In this document: piece after piece, positions 22,190 through 33,528 of the stretch
Layout: each line of letters opens with the position of its first letter
Position numbering within the stretch: the stretch's first letter is position 1
Assembly: GCA_947396885.1 (NCBI GenBank)
Contig: OX377206.1
Coordinates: 13,391,466 to 13,455,465, forward strand
Origin: Heligmosomoides polygyrus polygyrus
Taxonomy: Eukaryota; Nematoda; Chromadorea; Rhabditida; Heligmosomidae
Length of the DNA: 64,000 nt
Direction: 5' to 3'
The notes under the pieces: model-generated
Database searches by the model: none
Told to the model about the DNA's origin: nothing
The model's input: only the letters and a program-made list of their open reading frames with translations
Translations under genes and position numbers: made by a program

Positions 22190-23135
22190 TTCACATCAAA
22201 TTGGGCAGTTTTTAAAATAGATTGGAGACCTTTCAAATCATACTGGACACTTTTACATTAAAAGTGAACGCTTTTCAAACCAAACTGGACACTTTATCAC
22301 GTCAAATTGGACACTCTTCTAAGCTAGCCTAAGAATTTTAAAATCAAATTAAACGCCTTTAAAATTGAAACAAGCTTTTTACAGGGCAGGCTAAACTACA
22401 GACTTTTCAAGACGGTTAGAATAAATATTTGTTAGCGAAAAATTTGGTACAACTTTTCATGAAAGTTTTTGGTTCAGCTTCCGGAATGAGTGTAATAATT
22501 TTATAAAATTAGTTTTTCGCAGAAGAATTATAAATTACGCTTGGTTTTGAATGGTTTTGAATTTTTGAAAACGCAACAAAGCAACAATTAATTAGTGTAT
22601 TAAAAACTAAATTGCGTCACGCACTCGTAAAACTGATCGCGATTTTTATTTGATTGATAGTGTAAGTGCTGGTTACATAATGCATCAAAATGAGAATATG
22701 CGTGTTTTTTCAATTGTTTTTACTGCTTCGTTTACAGACGTGAAACTCTATGGAAACAGCAATTTTGCATAGAGCTAAGCCTAACCCCATCAGAAAAAGG
22801 TGATGTTCTCGGTTTGATGGTGTAGTCTTGGATGAGCGCATGGCGCAATCTCTTCTTTTGGTACCAAAAAAATTGCCACTCTCCTGCTCTTTGAAATAGG
22901 TTAAAAACCATTATTTTTCCGCAAAATAAGAATTTCGTAAATAAAATGTACGCTTATTGGGTAGGTAACTAATCCATTAAAAAAATCGTACTAACGTTTT
23001 CATTGTACTAAAAAATCATTCTAACCTTTGTGGGGAGAATATTTAGTTTAATGAAGAGGCATATTTCGATTTGGAAAAATTTGCCTTGAATTCAAAAGCC
23101 TGAAGTTAGTTTAGAAGGGGGCCCAATTCAAAGTG
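22190..23135. mobile_element. Fold-back element, copy II
   Basis: It repeats the organisation of 1764-2750: ATTGGACACT..TCTAAGCTAGCCTAAG, then AAACTACAGACTTTTCAAGA, GGTACAACTTTTCATGAAAG, and an inverted arm at about 22900-23130. Arms are strongly diverged, so the copy is old. No coding frame. Confidence 0.6.
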
Positions 23136-23617
23136 AATATTGTACATATATGTGGTTGTTGCAAAATTACCAGTTCTCGTTTGAGTAATGTTTCAGCATT
23201 AATAATTAAACAAAACCTTAAGCGAATGCAGTCACGTTATACATCGTTAGAAAGCACATTTTTACGCTGTGTTACGAAATTGTCTACAATTCCTTTATGA
23301 CCTCTTCTTCGGTGATTTCGAGTCGCTTGCGAGAGCGCGCCAAAACAAGCAACAATCAAAATGTTGTAGTACTTCAAAGAAGTTGCTTCAAAACGGCCAT
23401 TATTTTTGCGCCATTCTAATAACATGTTGAATAGTGAGCAAAACAACCTTGTCGCCAGATGAGTAGTCCGCACTCTTAATATACTTTAATTGCTTTGATT
23501 TTCCTTTGTCACTCAGAGCGGGCCCACTTTCTTTCCTGAAAAAAATGCTATGCAAAACAACCTTCTACAATACCGCCTTTACATTTTTAAGCGAATTATG
23601 TGCAAAAACGTTAGACA
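23136..23617. other. No recognised feature
   Basis: A 78-codon minus frame (23473-23237) is not recognised. Confidence 0.35.
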
Positions 23618-23945
23618 AAAGACAAAAGACAAAGGAGGGCGTTCCTCAATCATTCGCATTCGCATTCTGCTTCTCTTACTTCTGTCGTGGAGGTGATTTG
23701 AATGCGTATTTGGCCAACAACACCTTGCCGTGACCAGCCGATGAACAAGTCAGCGCTTTATCCTTCCCAGACAAGTTTGGAACCTATTCACCGACCCTGG
23801 ATTGATGAAGAGTTTGGTTGTCCTGGGCGCTATCACGTGCCCAATCGTAATTATTATAACAAAAATTTTAAAATCGTTCAAATATAGCAAAATTCGGCTG
23901 ACCATTATTAATCGACTGCGCCACATCGACTGCGCCACACGCGCC
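23618..23945 (-). mobile_element. SINE-A copy with rearranged head
   Basis: The 3' body is normal. Inside the head about 100 bp has been added, containing the same extension seen at 1-58. The GGCGCAGTCGA head motif occurs twice in tandem at the outer end (23910-23945). This suggests template switching or nested re-use of a SINE head. Confidence 0.7.
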
Positions 23946-24718
23946 CCTAAATAAAAGCAACGTGAACGAAAAATATTATCATTATTATCCGTGCATAGCA
24001 GTGGATGCACTCTCCAAATATTTGAGCAACGTTTGAGATGTGTATATTTTATTATTATTTTTTTAAATGTATATATTTTTGAGATGTATTAGATTTGTTA
24101 TAATGGCAAAAATATATGTAGCATGCTGATGAAAATGTACCAGCTTTTAATTTGGAAGTGACGCGCAGTTATAGAATTGGATGCTGTGGGTGTTTTGAAG
24201 CGTGATGTAGAAGCGAACGAACTACAATTTTCTGCATAATTGTACATTCGCCATCTACGCCTTCGTCAAAGCATCTCATGGAAAGTGAATCTTACTCAGA
24301 TGCACGTATAATCACTTTATGAGAATGTATCTTTGATAGATATTATAAATAATGAGAATGTGTTTAAAAGCAAATCTGATGAAATCTCTGCAGGGCTTTA
24401 TAATACAATGGTAGGATGTTGAAATAACCCTTCTTAATCTGTAGTAACTCAATATAAAGTTTCGGACGCAAGTGCTTTTAGTCCTTGCAAGTTGAACAGC
24501 AGCACATTTTTTTATCGTCTGGTAGAAAATTCATCTGACACGCAACTGTGGTATTTCTGATGTGATCATCGGGAGTTATTTAGAAAGCCAGCGAGTTTCT
24601 CAGCACATTCTTTAACCAGTATCGAAGGTAAATAGTATTGCAGATTTCCTCCCTGCCCCTTCTTCAATGACCTAGGATGTACATATAGAGCGAAGATACC
24701 AGTCGGATTCATTCCTAA
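23946..24718. other. AT-rich, no recognised feature
   Basis: No gene or repeat recognised. Confidence 0.35.
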
Positions 24719-24855
24719 GCCCTAGTTTATACTTGCGCTGCCACGCTGCGCGGCACCCCACGATCGCCATAGATATCGATTTTTCGCGCCGCTAGGTCGA
24801 TATCTATCTCAACCATCGTGCCGCACCGCGCAGCGGCACAAGTGTAAAATAGGGC
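24719..24855. mobile_element. Harbinger-like MITE, sister of 17146
   Basis: Ends GCCCTAGTTTATACTTGCGC and the matching complement. The interior ATAGATATCGATTTTTCGCG is identical to the copy at 17146. The flanks TAA and TTG do not match, so the TSD is lost or altered. Confidence 0.72.
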
Positions 24856-25501
24856 TTGACGCAGGCGCGACTATTTTTTGAGTAGTAGATGAAAGTGTTG
24901 TGTGTCTGACGTAGGAACAACCCATTGATGTGGTTCCACCACCTATAGTACTTCATAAATCGCCTAAGGAAATCACCGAGGTTCTGCTCTAGTCATAATA
25001 AAATTGCATTTGCATACATGTGCTAAAGAAGACTGTCAGTGAACCTCTAAATGCATTCCTTCAAAGTGCTGCGCAGCAATGGCTGTTGCTCTTAGGCTTT
25101 TCGGATCCTAGCCTAGCCGGTGGGGGGGGGGGGGACTCCACTCCGATTATTTTTAGGCGGAAACACTGAAAGCAAACAAATTCACAAAGACTAAACTGAA
25201 CTGGCCTACGAGAGAATCTTTCTTCGCAATCTCCTAGTCGGGAGGGGTCACACTGCCTACATTTGTTTTGCTTTTCTAACTATGCTCCGACTAGGATAGA
25301 TCCGGTTTATCTTGACGATGTGCTCTCAGTGTTTTTCAAAATTGTCCACAGCACGTGTGTAGAGCTGGCCAAGCTTGTAAAGAAACTGCCTGAAGGAATA
25401 ACGGAATGTGTGTGCAGCAACACGTGTCAGTCGAAGGTGAAAAACCCGTGAATGGTGAACATCTGACGACTGCTTATCGCGAATAAAAAGGATTGATCCT
25501 C
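24856..25501. other. No recognised gene
   Basis: There is a G run at 25121-25134. A plus frame at 25263-25451 (ELAKLVKKLPEGITE within it) reads protein-like but has no recognised family. It might be an exon before 25502, although the phases do not join cleanly. Confidence 0.25.
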
Positions 25502-25709
25502 TAGCCTCCGCTTCGAAACGTCATTGGAATCTTCTGACTTTTTGAAACAATATGAGTATTTACTGGAAGTGCGTAATCAGCCATATATTTCTGCAGTAGG
25601 TTGGACTTTTGCGGCGTATATATTAGGTTGGTCCAGAATTAATGTTTTATTTGAGTCATCACATATTCAAACTCAAATAGCTCCGTTCATAGATGAACTT
25701 ATTAAAGAG
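25502..25709 (+). CDS. Possible host exon with GTAAGA donor
   Basis: The frame is open from about 25497 to a phase-0 splice donor, GAG/GTAAGA, at 25710. A CTCTAG acceptor-like site precedes 25505. The reading includes ESSDFLKQYEYLLEVRNQPY, then a hydrophobic stretch (ISAVGWTFAAYILGW) and an amphipathic end (QIAPFIDELIKE). The family is not recognised. The intron that would follow enters CR1 relics. It could be a real exon, a decayed exon or chance. Confidence 0.33.
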
Positions 25710-25734
25710 GTAAGAACTATTTGAACTTACTTGT

Positions 25735-25985
25735 ATTTTTTCACATATTTTTTGCTGGACTGGAGGTTCACATGATATTAGAATCTGAGACATCGACATA
25801 ATAGCGAAGGACGGCTTAGTGTGTGATAGGAGATAGCAAGGTCTTAAAACTTGGACAGAATAACCCAGTAGGCGCTCATCGTCATTCAGTAACGAGTTTA
25901 GCTCCTCAATGCTCCTGTATATAAGGAACTTTGCCCTAACCCGGGACCTAACCATGGGAACTCGCAGTCCGAGCTTTCCTCTTAC
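25735..25985 (-). mobile_element. CR1-type LINE 3' fragment
   Basis: The C-terminal coding block (AKFLIYRSIEELNSLLNDDE) lies at 25955-25840, followed by 3' untranslated sequence. It is about 88% identical to the corresponding block at 26530-26665, so it is a second 3' end of the same family. Confidence 0.75.
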
Positions 25986-26081
25986 CGTCCTATGCTACAT
26001 ATGAGGCTGCTCCAGCTGCTCTATCAGGAAGAACTGAAGGCTCAACTCACCACATGCGCATCCAGCGGGATGAGCCTTCAG

Positions 26082-26082
26082 T

Positions 26083-26145
<63 letters not shown>
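26082..26145. repeat. (TTTA)n tract, poly-A-type tail of a minus CR1
   Basis: About 16 units. On the minus strand it reads (AAAT)n at the exact 3' end of the CR1 relic that follows, as in the other CR1 copies of this window. Confidence 0.9.
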
Positions 26146-27390
26146 GAGTTACTGTCACAGGCGTAAACCATCCAACAAAATGAGAAGGGTAAAGAACGGT
26201 GTTGTAGAACAACACATAAAACTATTACAAAATTACAGACCATTAAAATATGCCATTAATACATCTAACGTCCTATGTGATTACGAGATAGTAAGATCTT
26301 AAAAACTTCAGCTGTATCACCTGTACCACCTGTCGTCCCGATGATCATCGACTTGCTCGAGCGGGCGCCAGCAGTGTCTCCATTCGTCCCTGTCGCGTGC
26401 CAGAGTGCTCCAATGGATCCTTCTCGCTTGAGGGACACGAAGAGCGTCATATCCGGTCGTTCATTCACGAAGAAGTCCGACCAACGCGTTGGTGGGCGTC
26501 CTGGTGTTATCTTGACTTAAAAATTTAAAAAGAGTAATCCAGGAGGCGCTCATCGTCATTCAGTAACGGGTTCAGCTCCTTAATGCTCCTGTATGTAAGG
26601 AAATTTGCCCTAACCCGGGCGGGACCTAACCATGGTAACTCGCAGTCCGAGCTTTTCTCTCATGGTTCTAGTCAGCGGAACACCGAATAAGTCTGTTGGC
26701 CTTAGTAATAGCTTACCAGAAAGTATTTTGAACATCACCGGAAGATCTGCTTTTCTCCTCCTGCTAGAGAGAGGAGGTAGTCCGAGTAGTTTCGATCTCG
26801 CAGCACCACAGGGGACTAGAGCGTACTTCAATCCAAAACGTCGCATTACCAGCTTACGCGTAAAGCTGCCTTGAACTCCTCCTAGGAAGTCAATGTCTTT
26901 CTTCTTGATTGGATCAAATACGACCTCTTCACTTTCAACTATGGAAGGTACATTAGTCTTATATGCTCGCAAATATACTAAGGGATCTCTCGTTCATAGG
27001 ACTTTGAATAAGTTGTAGATCCGGCAGTTTGCTCTCCCTACAATATTTTTGTAGTGGCTATCAAAACTTAGGTCAGCCGACACTACGAAACCTAAGTCTC
27101 GCACTTCTTTCACTGGTTTTAGAGATAAATCTCCCAACTTCTACTGCGAGTTTTTGGAAGGTTTTCTGGACCCAACGACCATGTAGTTCGTTTTTTCAAC
27201 CGCTAGGGGAAGATTATATTTTTCCGTCCAGCCGTCAGTGTAGTCAATTGCTTCTTGAACAGCACAACAATTCTCGGGTTTTTCAGGGGTATTATTGATT
27301 TTGATATCATCCGCGTAGAGTTTTGAGACCACTCCAAAGCTAGAAATAGCTTCCGGTAACTCAAACGTGTACGTTCGGGTTCTTCCTACA
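26146..27390 (-). pseudogene. CR1-type LINE relic, RT C-terminal half
   Basis: A LINE reverse transcriptase in decay. In order on the minus strand: LYADDIKI (catalytic Asp pair, about 27310), LPLAVEKTNYMV, VKEVRDLGFVV, LRAYKTNVPSIVES, KKKDIDFLGGVQGSFTRKLV, then ARSKLLGLPPLSSRRRKADL, followed by 3' untranslated sequence to the (AAAT)n tail. Several stops and shifts interrupt it. The 5' half, including RT motifs A and B, is absent because of 5' truncation, which is usual for LINEs. Confidence 0.88.
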
Positions 27391-27454
27391 AGTTAGGTGG
27401 AGCAACCCCATAGCCAAGTACATCACTACGCAGGACTTCTATGTAGGTTGATGA

Positions 27455-27607
27455 GTTGTCAGCTGTCGCGTGCACTCCGATTTAATCTTTTTGATTTAAA
27501 TCTTGTCCAGGCTGTCCAAGCCTTACTTCTCTTAGGAGTCGGTGAATAGCTGCCGAACTTCTCTGTAGGGGATAAAATACTGACTCGTCGATCAGGTGGT
27601 CTACGCG
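27455..27607 (+). mobile_element. SINE-A 5' half, interrupted
   Basis: GCTGTCGCGTGCACTCCGAT, CCAAGCCTTACTTCTC, GGTGAATAGCTGCCGAACTT, then TACGCGTCATTATAAGG. Continues at 27915 after the inserted copy. Diverged. Confidence 0.7.
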
Positions 27608-27901
27608 TCATTATAAGGATAATGGTAAAGGGCAGTGTTACTTAATTCCTTTTGGGATGCGCCACGCATTCTACTTCTACGGGATATCGTGGAGGCGATT
27701 TCAATGCGTACTTGGTCATACAATGAATTGCAGTGGCCAAACGATTAACAAGTCAGCACTTTGTCCTTCCCCACAGATCTGATACAACAAACCACGGATG
27801 GGTGGAAGGTTTGGTTGGCCTGGGTGGGAAGTCCGAACCAGGAACCCGGTATCGGGTGCACGCGACAACCGGCATCTCCTCCGGCTGCGCTGCACGCGCC
27901 T
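27608..27901 (-). mobile_element. SINE-A copy inserted into another SINE-A
   Basis: Complete minus-strand copy sitting between the two halves of an older plus-strand copy, a clear SINE-in-SINE nest. Confidence 0.85.
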
Positions 27902-27914
27902 ACAAGTAATTATT

Positions 27915-27968
27915 TAAAGCAAATACCCATTACGAATGCCTACACGATATCCCGTCAAAGTAGAATGC
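27915..27968 (+). mobile_element. SINE-A 3' half, interrupted
   Basis: AAATACCCATTACGAATGCC, then CACGATATCCCGTC and AAGTAGAATGC resume the body of the copy at 27455. The tail is lost. Confidence 0.65.
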
Positions 27969-28518
27969 TCGTATAACTGTCTTCGCTGTTTCAGGCGTGG
28001 TATGGAACCTGGACGAACTTAAAAGGCGTTTTGAAATTCGTCTGGAGTGTTTTCAATTGCTTCCTGTCCTGTCATTGCTGATAAAACACTGGCAGGAGTC
28101 ACAGGTAGGAAGGCCTATGTCAGCACTGGACAGCCGATGGTCTTCTGCAGGTGCATGGATGTTCAAATAGGTTGTCGCTGAAGGGAACCTGGTCTGCAAA
28201 TAGAAATGGACAGGTTTTTTGAACTCACACTTCTCTGTCACATTCTCGGTTCTTCTTGGAGCTTGCTGGCTTACTTCCATTTGGCCGTTACCTGGGACTC
28301 CAGCGATGTAACTGTAGGTTGTGCTCACCTTAACAATGAACCTTTGGAAGAGTTACATTTCACGGCTGAAGTAGTACTGTGCAAAACCCTCTTGATTGCT
28401 AAAAAATAATCCTTGTAAAATTTGTTGGCACAGGTCTGTTTGAGCTAACTTTCAATTGAAAGGCCCCTGTGTTTTTCCTATGTCACAACTAAAGTACAAT
28501 CTAGAGATTTCATCGCAT
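27969..28518. other. No recognised gene
   Basis: Two short frames overlap on opposite strands (28053-28328, minus; 28206-28409, plus). Neither is recognised. Confidence 0.3.
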
Positions 28519-28806
28519 AAATGGTAGAGGACGGCGTTGTTTAACTCCTTTTTGCGGATTGCGCCACGTGTTCTACTTCTACGGGATATTGTGTAGGCAT
28601 TCTTAATCAGTATTTGCTCTATATAAGGACTTGTGGAGACCATCTGATGTTCGAGTCAGTACTTTATCCTTTGCAGACAAATTCGGCACCAATTCACCAA
28701 CTTCTGAGAGATGGAAGGCTTGGATAGCCTGGACGAGATTTGAATCAAAAACATTGAATCACGACTGCTGACGCCTCCTCTGAAGGCGCTATATACGGGG
28801 TGCGCA
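28519..28806 (-). mobile_element. SINE-A copy, diverged
   Basis: Body and tail recognisable (GGACGGCGTTG, TGCGCCACGTGTTCTACTTC, TTCGGCACCAATTCACCAAC). The head ends at about 28806, directly against the CR1 LINE. Confidence 0.78.
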
Positions 28807-28809
28807 TTA

Positions 28810-30829
28810 ATTAGTCCATTATAACTGCAATTCCAAAAAGTCCGAAGTCCGTTTTACTTTCTTCCTTCCGGCCGATAAGTATAACTCCTACCCCAATAAA
28901 GATCATGGAAAAAATTCTGCGGGAGAAACTAATCTCACGTCTATACGAAAACAGATCTATTCCTGCCCAACAACATGGCTTTATTGCTGGTGCTTCCACG
29001 TCTACTCAACTGTCGGACTGCATTTTTGACTGGAATCTTGCAACAAATAATGGAGACTCTGTGGATATCATTTACTTCGATTTGTCAAAAGCTTTTGACA
29101 AAGTTTGCCATAGCAAACTGCTAGCAAAGCTTTATCAAATGGGCATTAGGGGATCCCTTCTAGCTTGGATCAACTCTTATTTGAGTGGGAGGCGCATGCG
29201 TGTCAAAGTAAGGCATTCCTTCTCAAGTTGCTATGATTGTACAAGCGGAGTGCCCCAGAGGGGTGTATTATCCCCGATTTTGTTCCTAGTGTACACCTGC
29301 GATCTTCCTTTCTATCTAGTTACTCACCCTCTTGTCAAGGTACAAATGTATGCTGACGATATAAAGATTTACGGGACTTACAATGATAAAAATAAGTCGC
29401 AAGTCTGCCAGGCTTTATCACAATCCATCAACAATATGATGGAGTGGGCTAACACTTGGCAGTTACCTGTAAATCTTTCGAAGACATCAGTTTTTCATAT
29501 TGGGAACTCAGATAATAACGAATACAGTTTCAATAGCTGCGTTATTACCTCCGTATCCGAGGTTCGAGATCTTGGAGTCTTTCTAGATCGTAGGTTAACC
29601 TTTGAGTATCACATCGATACCATTGTACGGAAAGCTTTTAGCACTCTTTTCATGATTTGCAGAAACATCAAGTGTGATGATAGCACTATACTTATTAGTT
29701 TATATAAGACATATGTCATCCCAATACTAGAGTACTGTTCTCATGTTTGGAGTCCTTTCACAAAAAAATCACAATCCAAAATTGAAAAGGTGCAGAAAAC
29801 TTCTACAAAAATTCTATTCTACAGGTGTAATCGTACTCCAAGTGAAACAAGAGTAACTCCTAGTTACGAAGAAAGGCTTAGACATTTCAACCTCAAAAGC
29901 CTTTTCTATAGACGTGTATTCTCTGACCTAGTTTTTTGTTTTAAAATCCTAAAAGGCGAATCAAAACTTACAGCTAGCAAATATTGGGTTTTCTTGCCAA
30001 CGACAGGTCACCGTAATCATTTCCGTTTCCATTATCCTAAAGTGAAGAAGAAAAATCGCGGGAGAGTTTTCAATTCCTTATTTTATCGTGGAGGTCGCTG
30101 GTTGCAAATGTTACCTGCAAGTTTACTAGAAGCTCCAAACGCCAATGTTCTTCGTAGAAGGTTGAGGAAAATAGACTTACTCTCAATGCTGCACTTAGAG
30201 GACATTACATAGGTTCATGCAGCATTGGTTCACCTTTTTTTTTACATGCTTTACGTCGTCGTTTCCTTCTTGTTTAGCTTAGTATTATGCTCTTTGTTAA
30301 TGTTCCATACTCAACATTGTTGTTCGCTTGTTCGCCTAACATTCCAGCATTTTACCCTTGTTTTCCCAATTCTTTTGTTGTTATTTGTTCGACTTGCTGC
30401 CACTTGTAAACTTTCCTGTCGACCCTTTCCTACCACATCCCAGCTGCTGTAGTGTGGATTTAATGGGAGCGGCGGACCTACTAAGATGGTATCCGGAGCC
30501 GTTACCTCTCGCGACTTGCAGTGTTGGCGGGCCACTGCTCGTTTCCCATTAAATTATCCACTTCATCAATCCCCATAAACCCTCAGGCTTCTATTTCTTC
30601 CTTCGTTTTTTTTTAAATCGTTCCTCTTGTTGTTAATTTAATTTTGCTCACACCAACTATTATCACGAATCGCTATGTTGTGTTGTTGAGGAGTTTAGCT
30701 TTTTAGCTTTTTTTTTCTTTTTTTTAGTCATCTCCACTGTTTTTTAACGCCGTGTCCATGTTGCTTGTCTACTGCTCATTGCGCACAGTATTGTGCAAAT
30801 AAAAATAAAATAAAATAAAATAAAATAAT
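28810..30829 (+). mobile_element. 5'-truncated CR1-type LINE
   Basis: It begins abruptly in the RT domain and continues through an open frame, a T-rich 3' untranslated region of about 570 bp with an inverted motif (TTTAATGGGA / TCCCATTAAA at 30457 and 30543), and an (AAATA)n tail at 30797-30828. It is the best preserved LINE here. The upstream endonuclease and first frame are missing. Confidence 0.93.
28815..30212 (+). CDS. CR1-type reverse transcriptase, intact from mid-domain to C terminus
   Basis: Open for 466 codons from the truncation point (a TAG precedes it at 28812); the first ATG is at 28905. RT motifs: SSFRPISITPTPIKIMEKIL (fingers, upstream of and around the ATG); residues counted from the ATG give A IIYFDLSKAFDKV (55-67), B SGVPQRGVLSPILFLVY (114-130), C YADD (149-152), D LPVNLSKTSVFHIG (187-200), then SEVRDLGVFLDRRLTFEYHI and the CR1 thumb and C-terminal region with RHFNLKSLFYRR. 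No frameshift or stop lies within, so the insertion is relatively young. It lacks the endonuclease and cannot move alone. The subclade (CR1 or a Jockey relative) is uncertain. Confidence 0.93.
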   Translation, partial: SIITAIPKSPKSVLLSSFRPISITPTPIKIMEKILREKLISRLYENRSIPAQQHGFIAGASTSTQLSDCIFDWNLATNNGDSVDIIYFDLSKAFDKVCHSKLLAKLYQMGIRGSLLAWINSYLSGRRMRVKVRHSFSSCYDCTSGVPQRGVLSPILFLVYTCDLPFYLVTHPLVKVQMYADDIKIYGTYNDKNKSQVCQALSQSINNMMEWANTWQLPVNLSKTSVFHIGNSDNNEYSFNSCVITSVSEVRDLGVFLDRRLTFEYHIDTIVRKAFSTLFMICRNIKCDDSTILISLYKTYVIPILEYCSHVWSPFTKKSQSKIEKVQKTSTKILFYRCNRTPSETRVTPSYEERLRHFNLKSLFYRRVFSDLVFCFKILKGESKLTASKYWVFLPTTGHRNHFRFHYPKVKKKNRGRVFNSLFYRGGRWLQMLPASLLEAPNANVLRRRLRKIDLLSMLHLEDIT

Positions 30830-30879
30830 TATGGGCCTCAAATAATCGCGGTGCCATAGTAACACAGAGAGATCATGGA

Positions 30880-31985
30880 GATCAGCCCAGACTTTCGTAA
30901 ATGCAGCTTTGGGCAATTTAAAGTTGCTATATCTTGTAGCTGAGATCTTCCGCCCTAAAACTGACTAGACCGAAAAGTCAATTGGATTCAGATCTGGTGA
31001 ATTTGATTGCCATTTTTAGTGGGAGATGAAATTTGGAAGCTCGCGTTAATACCACCGCTGGGGCCAGGTTCATCAACCACTTACAGGCTGTAAGTGGCGC
31101 AACTAACCACGAAACCCGCCATTCGGCCGATTCATCAAAACGTGGCTAGTTAAATCCGGCCTCAGAACCGGCGTATCCGTTATTAGGCTGGAGTGCCCGG
31201 TAACCGCTACCAGGGTGCAGCGGTTGTGCTCCACAACTAAACGGTGACCGAGTCGCAACGAATTGCCATCACTTAGCGCGAATTTGATGAATCGCAACTC
31301 GCGGTTGTGAGCCGCTGACGGATAATAACGGTAACGGGTGATAAGATTTACCTCCGTTCTCGTTGATGAATCGGGCCCCTGAACGACACCCGACTTGTCT
31401 GCAAAATCGGAGTCCTGTTGAAAGCACCATGGCTTGTCTCTGAAGTAAGAAATGGACAACGGCTTCAAAACTTTCTCCACGACTAATTTCAAGTACATTT
31501 CCTCATTGATCTTCACTCCAGCGTTGACGAACACCAGTGGCGTCTTCTCATCTGAGGTTACCGCACCCCAAACCATAACAGAGCTCAGGTATGCAGTATT
31601 CCCGGTGGCTTTTCCTCTAGAAATGGTCTGCTTCTTATCTGCTGCGAGGATCCGATTGTTTTGAATAGGTTCCATTGCGAAAATTTTCTCGTCACTGAAA
31701 ATGGTGCTCCTGCGTGTCATCCAGAAGTCTCCTGCATCTGTTCAGCTGGACGTTCTTCATTTGGGCCAAGAGTAAATTAGCCGTCTGTTATCAGTAGGTG
31801 CGAAGTCTCTAACTTCCCTCTGACAATGTTTTTCGCTGAGGTAGCGCTGACGCCTTCCTCTTTCCTCATCTTCATCATTGAGCGGCGAGGAATTTTTCTC
31901 ACGAATCCTTCTTATGGTATCAGACGTTGCAAGCGAAGCCTTTCTACATCATCCTTTCCTGCCCGATGTGTTTTCAGCTCCTCGA
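30880..31985 (-). pseudogene. IS630/Tc1-type transposase, interrupted
   Basis: A cut-and-paste transposase relic. On the minus strand: an N-terminal helix-turn-helix-like part with stops (about 31985-31720), then a 206-codon frame from 31720 with first catalytic Asp in TIFSDEKIF (residue 10), SVMVWGAVTSDEKTPLVF (47-64) and the second Asp in WCFQQDS (residue 103). The coding is then broken at 31379 by a 320-bp TIR element. Beyond it (31059-30880) the third acidic position survives in NSPDLNPIDFSVWS. The last acidic residue is Asp, unlike DD34E Tc1. It is non-functional. Confidence 0.85.
31060..31379. mobile_element. 320-bp TIR element inside the transposase
   Basis: Ends GGGGCCAGGTTCATCAAC and (reverse complement) GGGGCCCGATTCATCAAC. 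An inner CCACTTACAGGCTGTAAGTG palindrome lies at 31077. It shares termini with the 6979-11334 segment. No clean TSD seen, so a small loss at the edges is possible. Confidence 0.75.
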
Positions 31986-32246
31986 GCCATTCAATGGTCT
32001 TTTGAACCAATCGCTGGAAAAAAAGATAGAAGATGAGCAGTTTTCTTCGACTCATGGCCTTCCTGGTGCAGACCCATGATCGCGGCGCGCTTCGGATGAG
32101 CTTTAGCCATAGTCTATAATGCTAAGAACGTACATAAAAGTTTCGGGTAGCATAAAATAAACAGAACACAATTTAATGGCATATAAATTTTCGGAAAAAA
32201 ATCTCGCTCGCGGTTCAAATCTGCAAGTTTTCGCCGAGACCCATAA

Positions 32247-33525
32247 CTAAAATTCACCCCGTACAACGCGCCCTTCCACCATATGTTCCTATTAACAACA
32301 CTTCAAATTATATTTTCTTGGTTGCTATGCAGTGGAAGTCGTATCTGACTATGGAATAATTACATATTTCTGTACAACGCACAGTATTTCATACGTTTCT
32401 GTACAACCATTCCATCGCTTTTTTTTATCTCACCAGGCCTACCGTAATCCGAATGTCAGAGCGGCTCGTGGCGTTGGATTCATCTGATGACAATTGCTGA
32501 TACATCTGTGTGATATTCATATCGCAGTCAGATTGTGCACTCATCGTGAATTTCGAGCGATCGCGCTATTCATCGGATCAAGAATTCAGACTGAGTCATA
32601 ACTTGGACGACTTTTTGCATAGACCGAATGCATTCCTGAGAGGAAAATTTCTCGCCGTATCTCTGTTTTACTGATAGTTAATAATTTAAAAATGTTGAAC
32701 ACATAACAAAAACTGGACGCTCAGAAATTTGCACAAGATTTTTAGATGCTTTATTGCATGTAACTGCTTTAGTTTCATACTTGAAAACCTAGCTGCACTT
32801 CTACTAGATCAGGGAATCCATGCAGTATTTTTAATGTCTTTTGAAACATTTACTGATGCAATACATAAGGAATATTGTATTCATGAAAGACTTGGTACAA
32901 AGGGTTTTCTAGACAACCATCAAGGATGTATCCCAATGCAGAGCGATTCTTCCAATCTCTGCAGATAACAGGCATCGAGCAATAAGCCTACTACAGAATT
33001 GGGTGACGTAGTACACATGCAGCTACCTGGATTTTTGCCCTAACTGGTAACGCCTAGCAATCCATTTATGAATCCCAACGCCTTCACCAGGTATGTTGGC
33101 CAAGGAATGTCCTGAATACGTAGAAGGTTGTTAAAAAGGTGATTTTCGGCGCTCAATCAATGTTGAATCAGGAATCGAAGGCTTCAATCTGAGAAGACCT
33201 ACGTTAGGTACTAGGGCAAGCGCCAGGCGCGCCAGAATCTGATTCGATTTTTAGATAGACACATCATAATGCACCGCATGTCTGTAACTTCTGACGTCCC
33301 GCAGTAGGTCCTTTTAGGTTTTTTTTTTTCGTTTTCATGTAGAGGAGAGCCTGAAACAGGTAGATCACGTGCCTGTCACTTTGCGACCGAGGTCGTCGCG
33401 AAGCGATTCATTTACCCTCTTTCTATCTCTTCGGCCTGCTAGGACTCCACGGTCTCTGACCGTGTTCGCTGGCGTGTTTGGAATCTCTGGCGCGTTTGTA
33501 AAGCTGAGGCATGAAGCGCGAACGC
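32247..33525. other. No recognised gene
   Basis: Largest frames are below 100 codons and not recognised. The GC-rich frames at 33365-33671 on both strands overlap the MITE at 33529. Confidence 0.35.
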
Positions 33526-33528
33526 TTA

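Larger units (their letters stand above)
30829..32246 (-). mobile_element. IS630/Tc1/mariner-superfamily element, decayed
   Basis: Short inverted ends TTATGGGCCTC (30829) and, complemented, TTATGGGTCTC (32246) differ at one base. Length without the inserted element is about 1.1 kb, normal for this superfamily. It abuts the CR1 tail exactly. The ends are short, so the boundaries are probable, not certain. Confidence 0.65.

Noticed and set aside
25466..25525. CTGACGACT...GAAACGTC as a hammerhead
   Set aside because: The sequence between core halves does not form helix II; no Penelope coding nearby.
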